Positions 45,182 to 53,902 of a stretch of DNA of 64,000 nucleotides are shown here, one piece after another. The notes beneath the pieces were generated by a model, which was not told the origin of the DNA, did no database searches, and saw only the letters and a program-made list of their open reading frames with translations. Numbering within the stretch: the stretch's first letter is position 1; each line of letters opens with the position of its first letter. Made by a program: the position numbers and the translations under genes. Source of the DNA: JBHGAV01 sp041946685 (GTDB taxonomy: Bacteria > Acidobacteriota > Terriglobia > Bryobacterales > Bryobacteraceae); the NCBI GenBank assembly GCA_041946685.1, contig JBHGAV010000016.1, positions 7,728 through 71,727 of the forward strand, given 5' to 3'.

Positions 45182-48100
45182 CTACTGTTTCACGGCAATC
45201 GTCGTGACAATCCTGTTTGGATTCGTAGAATCGTTGCTGGGGATGCCTTGATGCATCACGACCACGAGAATCGAGTTGCTGGGGGGCGTCTCGCCTGGGA
45301 TCTTCACATTCAATTGCCACAGGCCCGGATACTCCGGGCTTAAGCCGGAATAGGCAATGTCCTCGCCGGGGACGCGGCGGACATTTACGTAAACCTCTGG
45401 CTTGGCCCCGGGGGTGGGGTACGCACGGCCCGGGGCAGCCCCGTCAAGAGGTGCATTGGGAATGAACCCCTGGCCGGTGCCGAACATGACGATGTAGTCG
45501 CCGCGGGCCACCGGATTCGTTGCCGAATTGATGCCGTAACTGGTCCCGTCGCTGGCTCGCACGTTGTAGGCGGCAATCTGGCCGGTGCCGGCCGCGTAGC
45601 CGGGACCTGCAAACAGCGCCGGCGAGGCCACGTCCATCTGAGGCAGGCCCGAACACTGGTACCGATCCGGATTCACAGCCACCCTGACGGCACTGCATGC
45701 GACGGCCAGCACCTGGTTGAGCGACTTGCGCACCACCTGAATGGATACGTTCCCCGAAGTGGGCGCGCTCATGGGCATGATGAAGTTGATCTGGTCGGGC
45801 GAGACAAACAGCAGTGGGGCCGGCTCGTCATTCACCAGCACCTGAATGTCGGCCAGTTCCTTCGGCAGAGGCAGCGACGAGGCCGCCTCGGACTGCTTGC
45901 CGAAGACGGCCGCTCCGTAGGGCATGTCATACAAGGCCGTCATCATGCCGGGGGCGAGACGGGTGAGATAGTGCGCCGCATTCACCGGAGTGGAGGCCGC
46001 AAAATAGAAGCCCAGCCGGTTGGTGGAGAGCACGGCCAGAAGGTTCCCGAAGCCGTCCACGGTGAGCGCCAGCGCCCTCTCCGCACTGGTACCCGTGTTC
46101 ATCACGAAATCCGGCCGGTAGCCGCTCACCACCAGAGTCTCGAAATTCGGATATCGGAGGATGTACTGGGTGCCGGAATTGGCCACCCAGATCTCACCGG
46201 TCACGGGGCTCACAAAGATGCCTTGGGGCGAATTCAGGGATCCCACTAGGTCCGCGTTGGTCAGTTGAAAGGCCGGGGTGGGGTCCTGCCCGGCGACACC
46301 GATACTGTCATACGCCTGGATCCGGTTGTTGCCCGTATCGCAGACATAGAGCCGGTCGCTCGTATCCACGCCGATGTGGCGGGGGCTGCGCAGCCGCCTC
46401 GAATCGGAGCTTGCCGTCTTGGAGTAGAAGTCCGACTGGCCGATGACGATGCTGGCCTGCATCCCGCTTGTGAAGTCACCCCCCTGCGGCTTGCGGAACA
46501 TCAACAGGCGGTTGAAGCCTGCATCGGAGACCAACAGATGGCCGGCGCTGGTGAATGCGAGACCATACGGCGCGTTCATGTAGGTCGGGCTGGCATCGAA
46601 AGCCGTGTCCAGAGGCGTCGTGAACGTTGCTTTGCCGAGCACCAGGTCGGCGTCGGGATAATTGCCGCCGTCAAAAGGCCTGGGAAAGCGAAGCACGCGG
46701 CCGTTGCCCGTATCCGCGACGTACAGGTCTCCGGCAGTGTCCAGGGCTAGTCCAGTGGGATTGAAAAGGCTCTTCCGGGAGACTTGGGTGGCCGAGTTCG
46801 CTGGCCAGTTGGGGATGGAACGAGTGAAGTCCGGCTGGCCGATCACAAGATCCGCCTTGTCGCCCGGGCGAGCCGCGCGAGCGTCACGGAAGCCAAGGAT
46901 TCGATTGTTGGCGGTGTCCGCTACATAAAGCCGGGGAGGGGTGGAACGGGTATCCACGACCACACCGCCGCCGCCGCCGAATGAGAACTCGCGCCCTTCC
47001 ACCAGATTGGGAGCGCCCCCGTCGCGGAACTGCTGTCCGAGCACTCGCTTCGTGACCATGTTGGCACCCGCGGTGACTGAGGGATCGGAAGAGACGACAA
47101 TGCGATGGTTAAGACTGTCCGCCACGAACAACTCGCCCGCAAACAGGACAGCCTGCGACGGGGAGAAGAAGGACACGGCGGGAACACCCGGACTTCCCGG
47201 CAATTCAAACTGCGGGAGAGGCATGTCCCTATTCGCCTTGTAATCGGTGAACGTGGCCTGGCCGATAACGTCGTCCGCCACAGGAGGCGTATCGGGGTCG
47301 GTCGGCCAATCTTTGTACGGCTTGAAGCGCAGAATACGGTTATTGCCGCTGTCAACCACATAGGGGCGGTCGCCGATGGCGAAAACGCCGTTGGGCGAAC
47401 TGAGGCTGCGTGGATCCGGAGGCTGAAGAACGTAACCCTGCGCGCTGACGACACCGCCTATCATCCGGTTGGCGGTTGCGCCGGACTGAATGCGCAGGGG
47501 CTCGTAGACCAGGACGCGAGGGTAACTGTCGCACACGTAGAGAATCCCCGCCGAGTCGATCGCAATCCCGGAAGGCGCGGCAAGCCGGCTCAAATCCCTA
47601 ATGGACGAGGGATTCTGAGGAGTGGCTGTGAAGCCGGGTTGTCCCAGGACCAACTTGGCCGCAGGGCCGCTCGTTGCGGAGGGACCGATATCCGCCGCGT
47701 TATACCGGAGCACACGCTTGTTGCCTGCATCGGAAACGTAAAGGTTGCCGTCGCTGTCGAAAATCATGGGCGCGGCATAGACCGAAGAGCCCGAGCTCAG
47801 CGCCAGCGTGCGGGCTGAAATCGTGTGCGTGTCGGGATCATTGTTGGCCGATCGCGTGCCGAGCGAGGCCTGGCCGATAACCAGATCCGGAAGTTTCACC
47901 TGCGAGGGATCGTCGAAAGGCTTGGAGTAGCGCAGGATCCGGTTGTTGCCGGCATCCGCCACGAACAGGTTCCCGTTGGCATCGACAGCGAGGCCCGACG
48001 GAGCGAAAAGGCCGCCCGTCAACTCTCCCCCCGGCCCCTGGGCAAATGTGGAGAACTTGTCCTTCTGCCCGATGACGAGATCGGCAGAGGCTCCGTTGTC

Positions 48101-48370
48101 GAACTGCGAAGCGTTGCGCCAGGCCAGCACCCTGTTGTTGCCCGTGTCCGCCACGTAGAGAATCGGCGGGGTCGCATTGGTATCGATGGCCACCGCGGCC
48201 GGGCCGTAAAGCTCCCTCCCTTCGACAAGGTTGGGACTCGCCGTGCGCAGCGTCAACTGGGGATGCCCCAGCACGCGCGCGGGGGTGGGATTCAGAGTAA
48301 CCTGTCCTAGAACGACCGGGACGAGTGTCAACGCCAAAGCACAGCTAAGAAGCCGTATTCGTCGGATCAT
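45182..48370 (-). CDS. Secreted NHL-repeat propeller protein with Solibacter-type C-terminal domain
   Basis: This ~1062-residue protein starts at ATG 48370 with a signal peptide (L-L-S-C-A-L-A-L-T-L-V-P-V-V-L-G). Some nine to eleven NHL-type blades follow, with repeated L-Y-V-A-D-T-G-N-N-R-V-L, L-F-V-A-D-A-G-N-N-R-I-L and D-L-V-I-G-Q motifs. The last ~240 residues (L-A-P-G-M-M-T-A-L-Y-D onward, including S-P-D-Q-I-N-F-I-M-P and V-M-F-G-T-G-Q-G) form the domain TIGR03437. That domain is highly expanded in Solibacter-like Acidobacteriota and is the best taxonomic marker here. Role is unknown; surface or extracellular binding is likely. The open frame upstream to 48439 is not part of the gene. 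Confidence 0.9.
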   Translation of the reverse strand: MIRRIRLLSCALALTLVPVVLGQVTLNPTPARVLGHPQLTLRTASPNLVEGRELYGPAAVAIDTNATPPILYVADTGNNRVLAWRNASQFDNGASADLVIGQKDKFSTFAQGPGGELTGGLFAPSGLAVDANGNLFVADAGNNRILRYSKPFDDPSQVKLPDLVIGQASLGTRSANNDPDTHTISARTLALSSGSSVYAAPMIFDSDGNLYVSDAGNKRVLRYNAADIGPSATSGPAAKLVLGQPGFTATPQNPSSIRDLSRLAAPSGIAIDSAGILYVCDSYPRVLVYEPLRIQSGATANRMIGGVVSAQGYVLQPPDPRSLSSPNGVFAIGDRPYVVDSGNNRILRFKPYKDWPTDPDTPPVADDVIGQATFTDYKANRDMPLPQFELPGSPGVPAVSFFSPSQAVLFAGELFVADSLNHRIVVSSDPSVTAGANMVTKRVLGQQFRDGGAPNLVEGREFSFGGGGGVVVDTRSTPPRLYVADTANNRILGFRDARAARPGDKADLVIGQPDFTRSIPNWPANSATQVSRKSLFNPTGLALDTAGDLYVADTGNGRVLRFPRPFDGGNYPDADLVLGKATFTTPLDTAFDASPTYMNAPYGLAFTSAGHLLVSDAGFNRLLMFRKPQGGDFTSGMQASIVIGQSDFYSKTASSDSRRLRSPRHIGVDTSDRLYVCDTGNNRIQAYDSIGVAGQDPTPAFQLTNADLVGSLNSPQGIFVSPVTGEIWVANSGTQYILRYPNFETLVVSGYRPDFVMNTGTSAERALALTVDGFGNLLAVLSTNRLGFYFAASTPVNAAHYLTRLAPGMMTALYDMPYGAAVFGKQSEAASSLPLPKELADIQVLVNDEPAPLLFVSPDQINFIMPMSAPTSGNVSIQVVRKSLNQVLAVACSAVRVAVNPDRYQCSGLPQMDVASPALFAGPGYAAGTGQIAAYNVRASDGTSYGINSATNPVARGDYIVMFGTGQGFIPNAPLDGAAPGRAYPTPGAKPEVYVNVRRVPGEDIAYSGLSPEYPGLWQLNVKIPGETPPSNSILVVVMHQGIPSNDSTNPNRIVTTIAVKQ

Positions 48371-48477
48371 GGCTCTCCTCGACTGGGTGCGGATGCGGGG
48401 GACACCCAAACCAAAAAGTAGCATGCCCCCTCCAGCCACGCAAACCTGGGAGTACTAGGAAGTAGCTAGAATAGGGC

Positions 48478-49293
48478 TTGGAACTCGCATCTGTCCCGCA
48501 TAGCAGACCTCGCGTGTCTGCCGTGAGCTACTTGAACACGGTCCCCCTCGTGTGGGGGATGCTCCACGGAGAGCAGCGCGCCCTATTCGACCTTGATTTC
48601 TCGCTTCCGTCCGAATGTGCCGACCGGCTTGCGAGCGGCCAGGCCGACATCGGCATCGTCCCCTCGGCCGAGGTCCCCCGCCTGGGTCTGGAGATCATCC
48701 CCGGCGCCGGCATCGCTTCTCGTGGCGCTGTCAGAAGCGTCCTCGTCGTCTCGAAGGTTCCGCCGGCAACCATCCGCGTACTGGCCGCCGATACGAGTTC
48801 GCGGACTTCGGTCCAGCTCGCGCGGATCCTTCTTGCCCGCCGCTACAACGCAAGGCCTGAGTTTGTCCCGTTTCGTCCCGACCTTGGGGCTATGCTCGAA
48901 GCCACCGATGCCGCCTTGATCATCGGCGACCCTGCGTTGAGGGTGGCGCTGGACCATTCCCCGTATCAGATACTCGACCTCGGCAGCGAGTGGACGGCAG
49001 CCACGGGCCTGCCCATGGTATTCGCCGTTTGGGGCGCACGCAAGGACTGCTACACGCCGGACCTTGCCCGGCCGTTCCTGGAATCCTGCCGGTACGGCCT
49101 CGCTCACATGGAAGACATCGTTCGGGTGGAGTCGCGGTCGCGCGATCTGCCCGAGGAGTCCGTTCGCGAGTACTTCGCACGCAACGTCGTGTTGGAGCTC
49201 GGCGAGGAGGAGTACCGGGGACTCCGCCTTTTCCTGCGCCTTGTCGGTGAACTGGGGACACTGGAATCGACGGAGGCCGCGACGGCACGATGA
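48478..49293 (+). CDS. mqnA: Chorismate dehydratase of the futalosine menaquinone pathway (MqnA family)
   Basis: This 271-residue MqnA/MqnD-family protein resembles a periplasmic binding protein fold. It starts at TTG 48478. V-S-A-V-S-Y-L-N-T-V-P-L-V (about residue 16) and A-D-I-G-I-V-P-S-A-E (about 56) are the family signatures. It would convert chorismate to 3-enolpyruvyl-benzoate, the first step of the futalosine route. mqnC follows with a 4-base overlap, which supports MqnA over MqnD. Confidence 0.9.
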   Translation: MELASVPHSRPRVSAVSYLNTVPLVWGMLHGEQRALFDLDFSLPSECADRLASGQADIGIVPSAEVPRLGLEIIPGAGIASRGAVRSVLVVSKVPPATIRVLAADTSSRTSVQLARILLARRYNARPEFVPFRPDLGAMLEATDAALIIGDPALRVALDHSPYQILDLGSEWTAATGLPMVFAVWGARKDCYTPDLARPFLESCRYGLAHMEDIVRVESRSRDLPEESVREYFARNVVLELGEEEYRGLRLFLRLVGELGTLESTEAATAR

Positions 49294-50318
49294 CCAGGCA
49301 GGAAGCGGCGGACCTTCTCCGGAGCACCGACTTGATCGGAATCGGTATGGCCGCCGACGCCGTGCGCCGCAGACTTCATCCCGAAGGCGTGGTTAGCTAC
49401 ATCATCGACCGCAACATCAACTACACCAACTTCTGCACGGAGTACTGCACCTTCTGCGCTTTTTACCGCCCTTTGGGACATCCGGAAGGCTATGTCATAT
49501 CCGACGAGGAGCTGTTTCGGAAGATCCAGGAGACGCTCGACCTGGGCGGCACGGGCATTCTGATGCAGGGGGGGCTGCATCCCGGCCTGAAAATCGAATG
49601 GTATGAAGCTCTGCTGAGGTCGATCAAGCGTCGCTTCAAGATCCACCTGCACTGCTTCTCCTCCCCGGAGATACTCAACATCGCCGAGGTCAGCGGCCTG
49701 ACGATTCGGGACACCATTCTCCGCCTGATGGATGCCGGCCTTGATTCCATCCCCGGCGGCGGAGCCGAGATCCTCGACGACAACGTGCGGCGGCGGGTCA
49801 GCAGGCTCAAGTGCTCCACCGGCGAATGGGCTGAAGTGCACCGGGTTGCCCACTCCCTTGGGATGCGCACGACCGCGACGATGATGTTCGGCTGCGGCGA
49901 GACGCTGGAGGAGCGGGTAAATCACCTCGAGGTGGTGCGCCGGATCCAGAACGAATCCGGCGGATTCACGGCGTTTATCCCGTGGACGTTTCAAAGCGAG
50001 AATACGTCGCTCGGCCGAACGATACGAGAGGAGGCCACCGCGGTCGAGTACCTGAAGACGCTCGCCGTCAGCCGCCTCTACCTGGAGAACATCCTGAACG
50101 TGCAGGCGTCCTGGGTGACCCAAGGACTGAAACTCTGTCAGGTCGCGCTGCGGTTTGGCGCCAACGACGTCGGCAGCATCATGATCGAGGAGAACGTGGT
50201 CTCGGCGGCCGGGGCGCATCATCGGTCGACCGAAGAGGATTTGCGCCGACTCATCCGCGACGCCGGGTTCATTCCCAGGCAGCGCGACACGCTCTACCGC
50301 ACTTACTTCTTGAGTTAG
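49290..50318 (+). CDS. mqnC: Cyclic dehypoxanthine futalosine synthase (radical SAM)
   Basis: This 342-residue radical SAM enzyme holds its [4Fe-4S] cluster in C-T-E-Y-C-T-F-C (about residues 52-59). It also has L-M-Q-G-G-L-H-P, H-C-F-S-S-P-E-I and S-I-P-G-G-G-A-E-I-L-D, which match MqnC. It cyclises dehypoxanthine futalosine in menaquinone synthesis. It is translationally coupled to mqnA (ATGA overlap). The DNA methyltransferase gene begins 8 bases after its stop. Confidence 0.95.
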   Translation: MTRQEAADLLRSTDLIGIGMAADAVRRRLHPEGVVSYIIDRNINYTNFCTEYCTFCAFYRPLGHPEGYVISDEELFRKIQETLDLGGTGILMQGGLHPGLKIEWYEALLRSIKRRFKIHLHCFSSPEILNIAEVSGLTIRDTILRLMDAGLDSIPGGGAEILDDNVRRRVSRLKCSTGEWAEVHRVAHSLGMRTTATMMFGCGETLEERVNHLEVVRRIQNESGGFTAFIPWTFQSENTSLGRTIREEATAVEYLKTLAVSRLYLENILNVQASWVTQGLKLCQVALRFGANDVGSIMIEENVVSAAGAHHRSTEEDLRRLIRDAGFIPRQRDTLYRTYFLS

Positions 50319-50325
50319 GCCCGTC

Positions 50326-52011
50326 ATGCAAGACCGCGAAGCCCGCCGTGCACGAGGCGAATACTACACGCCCCGCTGGCTGGGAGAAATCATCCTGGAC
50401 GAGTCCGGCTTCGACGGCACGCCGGGTTGCCGGCTGCTCGACCCCTCCTGCGGACCGGGCGTCTTCCTGGTTCTGGCGATCGAACGCGCCCGGCGGCGCG
50501 GCGCGTGCGCCAAGGAGATTCTGGCCTCGATTCACGGCTACGAACAGAACCCGGAATCGGTTCGGGCCGCACGCGCCGCCTACCTGGAGGCGCTGGGCGG
50601 CCTTGCGGCTGAGGTCTCAATCAAAGATGTCCCGGTGCTCTGCCGCGACGCCATCCTGGATCCGCCTAAGGGCGAGTTATTCGACTACGTCGTCGGCAAT
50701 CCTCCATGGGTGCGCTGGGACTACCTCCCGCCGGCCTATCGGGAAGCGACGTTGCCGCTTTGGAAGCACTACGGTCTGTTTTCGCTGAAGGGCTTCGAGG
50801 CCAGACTGGGGGCGGGCAAGAAGGACCTCTCTATGCTGTTCTCTTATGCCGCGGCGGATTTCTATCTGAAGCCCGGCGGGACGCTGGCCTTCCTTATAAC
50901 CCAGGAGGTTTTCAAGTCCAAGGCCGCGGGCGAGGGTTTTCGGCGATTCCGGCTGGGAGAACAGGGACCGCTTCTTGGGGTGTTGCGGGTCCACGACTTC
51001 GTGAAGCTGCGGCCGTTTGGTGGCGCCGTTAACAAGACCGCAGCCTTCATTGCCACCAAAGGCAAGGAGACACACTATCCTGTCCCGTACTTCGTCTGGG
51101 GCCGCGACCGGAGGGGACAACTCCACCGGCAAGCCTTCATGGCCCGTCCGCTGGGAGGGCCGCTGGGGCCGTGGCAGACACGCGGAGAGGGCATAGCAGA
51201 GTTGGACCGGTTGGAGGGGACTAACCCCTACAGAGCCGTGCTCGGAGCCAATGCAAATCCCTATGGTGTGTTTTGGCTGGAGGTTTGTGGGGCTCCCCGG
51301 AGTGGACTTGTCGAGGTGAGGAATCGGCCGGAAATGGGCAAGAAGCCGATTCCGCCTGTCACCGCCGTGGTGGAGAGTGATCTTGTCTATCCGGCCGCGC
51401 GTGGGTCGGACCTGCAACGCTGGCGCGCCTCCGCCGGGGTTCACGTCCTGGCGGTCCAGGACCCTGCCACGCGCAGCGGATATTCGCAGGATCTTATGCG
51501 ACGCAAGTATCCCCGGACTCTCGAGTACCTGGAGAGGTTCCGTGAGGAGTTGCTCAGCCGGGCCCTCTACCGGAAGTACCACCAGGAGCGCGCACGTCCC
51601 TTCTACAGCCAGTTCAACGTTTCCCCGGCCACGTTCGCGCCCTTCAAGGTTGTATGGAAGCGGATGGCGAGCGACCTGGCCGCCGCCGTCATCTCAGAGT
51701 GGGACGGCCCGCTGGGGAGCAAGCTCCTCCTGCCGCTGGAGACGACGGCCTTCATCGGTGTTGGTGCCGCCGAGGAAGCACACTACCTCTGCGCCATCCT
51801 GAATTCCACGCCGGTCCGCGCCTTCGTGAGGTCATTCTCTTCCTCGGGGAGAGGCTTCGGAGCGCCGTTCGTCGTCGGCAAGATCCGCATCCCGGGGTTT
51901 GCGCCCGACAACCCGCTTCACCAGAGGCTGGCCGACATTTCCATGGCGCTGCACGAGAACGACACGTGGGAGCAGGAACGGGAGATCGACAGGCTGGTGA
52001 TGCTTCTCTAA
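50326..52011 (+). CDS. Orphan adenine-N6 DNA methyltransferase, Eco57I/TaqI type
   Basis: This 561-residue enzyme has gamma-class N6-adenine methyltransferase motifs. Motif X R-G-E-Y-Y-T-P is near residue 10, motif I L-L-D-P-S-C-G-P-G-V-F-L near 38, and the catalytic motif IV N-P-P-W near 124. A ~300-residue C-terminal part resembles the TaqI-type specificity domain. No restriction endonuclease gene is next to it, and the protein shows no obvious nuclease motif. It therefore looks solitary and may have a regulatory or epigenetic role. Unusually it lies 8 bases behind mqnC and probably shares its transcript. Recognition sequence is unknown. Confidence 0.85.
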   Translation: MQDREARRARGEYYTPRWLGEIILDESGFDGTPGCRLLDPSCGPGVFLVLAIERARRRGACAKEILASIHGYEQNPESVRAARAAYLEALGGLAAEVSIKDVPVLCRDAILDPPKGELFDYVVGNPPWVRWDYLPPAYREATLPLWKHYGLFSLKGFEARLGAGKKDLSMLFSYAAADFYLKPGGTLAFLITQEVFKSKAAGEGFRRFRLGEQGPLLGVLRVHDFVKLRPFGGAVNKTAAFIATKGKETHYPVPYFVWGRDRRGQLHRQAFMARPLGGPLGPWQTRGEGIAELDRLEGTNPYRAVLGANANPYGVFWLEVCGAPRSGLVEVRNRPEMGKKPIPPVTAVVESDLVYPAARGSDLQRWRASAGVHVLAVQDPATRSGYSQDLMRRKYPRTLEYLERFREELLSRALYRKYHQERARPFYSQFNVSPATFAPFKVVWKRMASDLAAAVISEWDGPLGSKLLLPLETTAFIGVGAAEEAHYLCAILNSTPVRAFVRSFSSSGRGFGAPFVVGKIRIPGFAPDNPLHQRLADISMALHENDTWEQEREIDRLVMLL

Positions 52012-52961
52012 GAGCGCACCTTAACCGTACCCATCCACTCCCGGGTCTCCTCCCAGGAAAGCAGCCCGGCGACGGCGCCCACTCGTCTCACGGACAGCGC
52101 CCCTACCGCGTTGCCCATACGCGCGGCCTCCCTTGGCGAAAGGCCGCGCTGGATGGCGGCCAGAAAACCGCCCGCAAAGCAATCCCCCGCGCCGGTAGTG
52201 TCAAGCACGTCGATTTCAAACGCGGGGACGGAGAGGACTTCTCCGTCGGAGAGAACCATGCACCCCCTAGCCCCCAGTTTCACCACGATCGTGCGCGCCC
52301 CGGCCTTGTTCAGCATCCTGGCGGACTCCAGCGGGTCGGTGAGTCCCGTAAGCATGTGCGCCTCCCCTTCATTCACGAAGAGCAGGTCGACGTGGGGCAG
52401 GCACGGACCAAGGTCCTGAAGCCAGCGCCCCTGCGAGTCCCACGCGGCATCCAGCGAAGTCATCAGTCCGGCCGCGCGTGCGCGCCGCAGGCTCTCGGCG
52501 GCATGCTGGCGGAACGCGGGCAACGCAAAGGGGTTCGCCAAGTGGTAACAAGAGATGCCCTGGATCAAGGCCGGGGAGAAATCCACCGGCGCCGGGAACG
52601 CGTAGAGGCAGACTCCGGGCTTGTGCAGAAACAGGCGATCGCCGTCCGACTTCACCAGCGCCACGGTTGTCGCCGAGGCGCCCCAGGCCCGGGTCACATA
52701 CCGGATATCGACCCCGGCGCTCCTGAGACCAGCCAGCATCTCGTCGCCGTAGTTGTCGTCTCCCACTACGGACAGCAATCGCACGGGAACACCAAGACGC
52801 GCCACGGCGTAGCAGGTGTTGGCCCCGTTCCCTCCCATGCTGGTCCCGATGGTGTCAACCCACGTGGTCGCTCCCCAGCGCAGTTGATCGACGGGATGGA
52901 CCAGCATGTCAAAGACAACGTTGCCTGTGCAGAGCACGCCCTTCATCTGAGTGGACGACAT
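52008..52961 (-). CDS. PfkB-family carbohydrate/nucleoside kinase
   Basis: This 317-residue ribokinase-fold kinase has G-G-N-G-A-N-T-C-Y-A-V-A-R-L-G (about 43, substrate lid region) and the C-terminal D-T-T-G-A-G-D-C-F-A-G-G-F (about 253) with the catalytic Asp and anion hole. The substrate (ribose, fructose, adenosine or another sugar) cannot be fixed. It overlaps the methyltransferase gene by 4 bases in convergent orientation. It ends the minus-strand group that starts with the DAHP synthase leader. The Met at residue 6 is an alternative start. Confidence 0.9.
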   Translation of the reverse strand: MSSTQMKGVLCTGNVVFDMLVHPVDQLRWGATTWVDTIGTSMGGNGANTCYAVARLGVPVRLLSVVGDDNYGDEMLAGLRSAGVDIRYVTRAWGASATTVALVKSDGDRLFLHKPGVCLYAFPAPVDFSPALIQGISCYHLANPFALPAFRQHAAESLRRARAAGLMTSLDAAWDSQGRWLQDLGPCLPHVDLLFVNEGEAHMLTGLTDPLESARMLNKAGARTIVVKLGARGCMVLSDGEVLSVPAFEIDVLDTTGAGDCFAGGFLAAIQRGLSPREAARMGNAVGALSVRRVGAVAGLLSWEETREWMGTVKVRS

Positions 52962-52964
52962 GGC

Positions 52965-53891
52965 CTAGTGGGATCCCCCAAGTATACTCGCCAGGAACTC
53001 GTTCTCCACGGGCCAGCGTCCCAGCACGCGCCGTTCGACCCGGTTGAAAACTCCCGCCGCAAGCACCCCGCTCAAATCCGCGGGATTCGGTGTCTTGCCC
53101 TCTCGCGCAATCATCTCTTTCAGGATTCGCGTGACACCCTCCAATTGAAAGGCAAGGGTCGACGCGTCCTCGGGGCTTCGGCAGGAGGCGTCCAGTTCGA
53201 TGGCTGTCCGGCCGCCGGCCATGTCGAGGGAAAGCGTCACTGTCTCCGCGCTCTCAATCGCTTTCACAAAGAGCCGGCTGCCGGCGGGAAGGTTCGCGCC
53301 GTCCTTCAGCGCGGCCGCCGGAACGCTCAACCAGACCGGTTGTCGCGGGGACACCATCCCCCGCCGGGCGGGCTTTCGGTTCATCAGCCCCGTCGCAGCC
53401 CACTCATCCGGCCCCACCGCCAGGGCCAGGGTGCCCCGCGTCAGGGGAAAGAACGAAATCCTGCGGTTCGCCGTCACTCCCTCGACCCGGCAGAAGGAAT
53501 TGCGGCAGACTCCCTCTCGCCGGGCAGCATAGTCCTTCAGCTTCGACCAGTCGAATCGCCCCTTAAGAAGAGCGCACATGGACCCCTCCCGGAACCATGC
53601 AAGGACATAATCGAGGTCGGTCTGGTAGTCGAAGCCCGTGTCCTGAACGAACGAGAGATAATCCGCCTCTTGCGGCACGCTGGTTCCACCGAGAGCCGCC
53701 AGCAATCCGCTCTGACGAAGAGCAGCGAAGTCGATTGCCAGAATCGTGCCCTCCTCCGCAGGCAGGTACGAGGCCAGCTCTTCCACCGTCAGCGCCTGGC
53801 GGGCCCTCAGGTAGGCGAATCCGGCAACGACGCCAACGCACAACGCCACAACCAGGCCGCCCACCAGGGCGGGATGCAAACGCAAGTTCAC
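52965..53891 (-). CDS. Membrane-anchored protein of unknown function
   Basis: This 308-residue protein has one N-terminal transmembrane helix (L-V-V-A-L-C-V-G-V-V-A-G-F, about 13-27). The rest is predicted periplasmic and mixed alpha/beta. The region after the anchor (L-P-A-E-E-G-T-I-L-A-I-D-F) resembles DUF3352-like proteins of unknown function, but only weakly. It lies 11 bases after aroF and 3 bases before the kinase gene. All three are likely one transcript downstream of the aromatic attenuator. Confidence 0.6.
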   Translation of the reverse strand: MNLRLHPALVGGLVVALCVGVVAGFAYLRARQALTVEELASYLPAEEGTILAIDFAALRQSGLLAALGGTSVPQEADYLSFVQDTGFDYQTDLDYVLAWFREGSMCALLKGRFDWSKLKDYAARREGVCRNSFCRVEGVTANRRISFFPLTRGTLALAVGPDEWAATGLMNRKPARRGMVSPRQPVWLSVPAAALKDGANLPAGSRLFVKAIESAETVTLSLDMAGGRTAIELDASCRSPEDASTLAFQLEGVTRILKEMIAREGKTPNPADLSGVLAAGVFNRVERRVLGRWPVENEFLASILGGSH

Positions 53892-53902
53892 TAAAGAGTA
53901 GC

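Noticed and set aside
51654..53894. 746-codon plus-strand frame across the kinase and membrane-anchored genes
   Set aside because: Its composition is that of an antisense frame (His/Arg/Gly-rich) while both minus-strand genes have real motifs.
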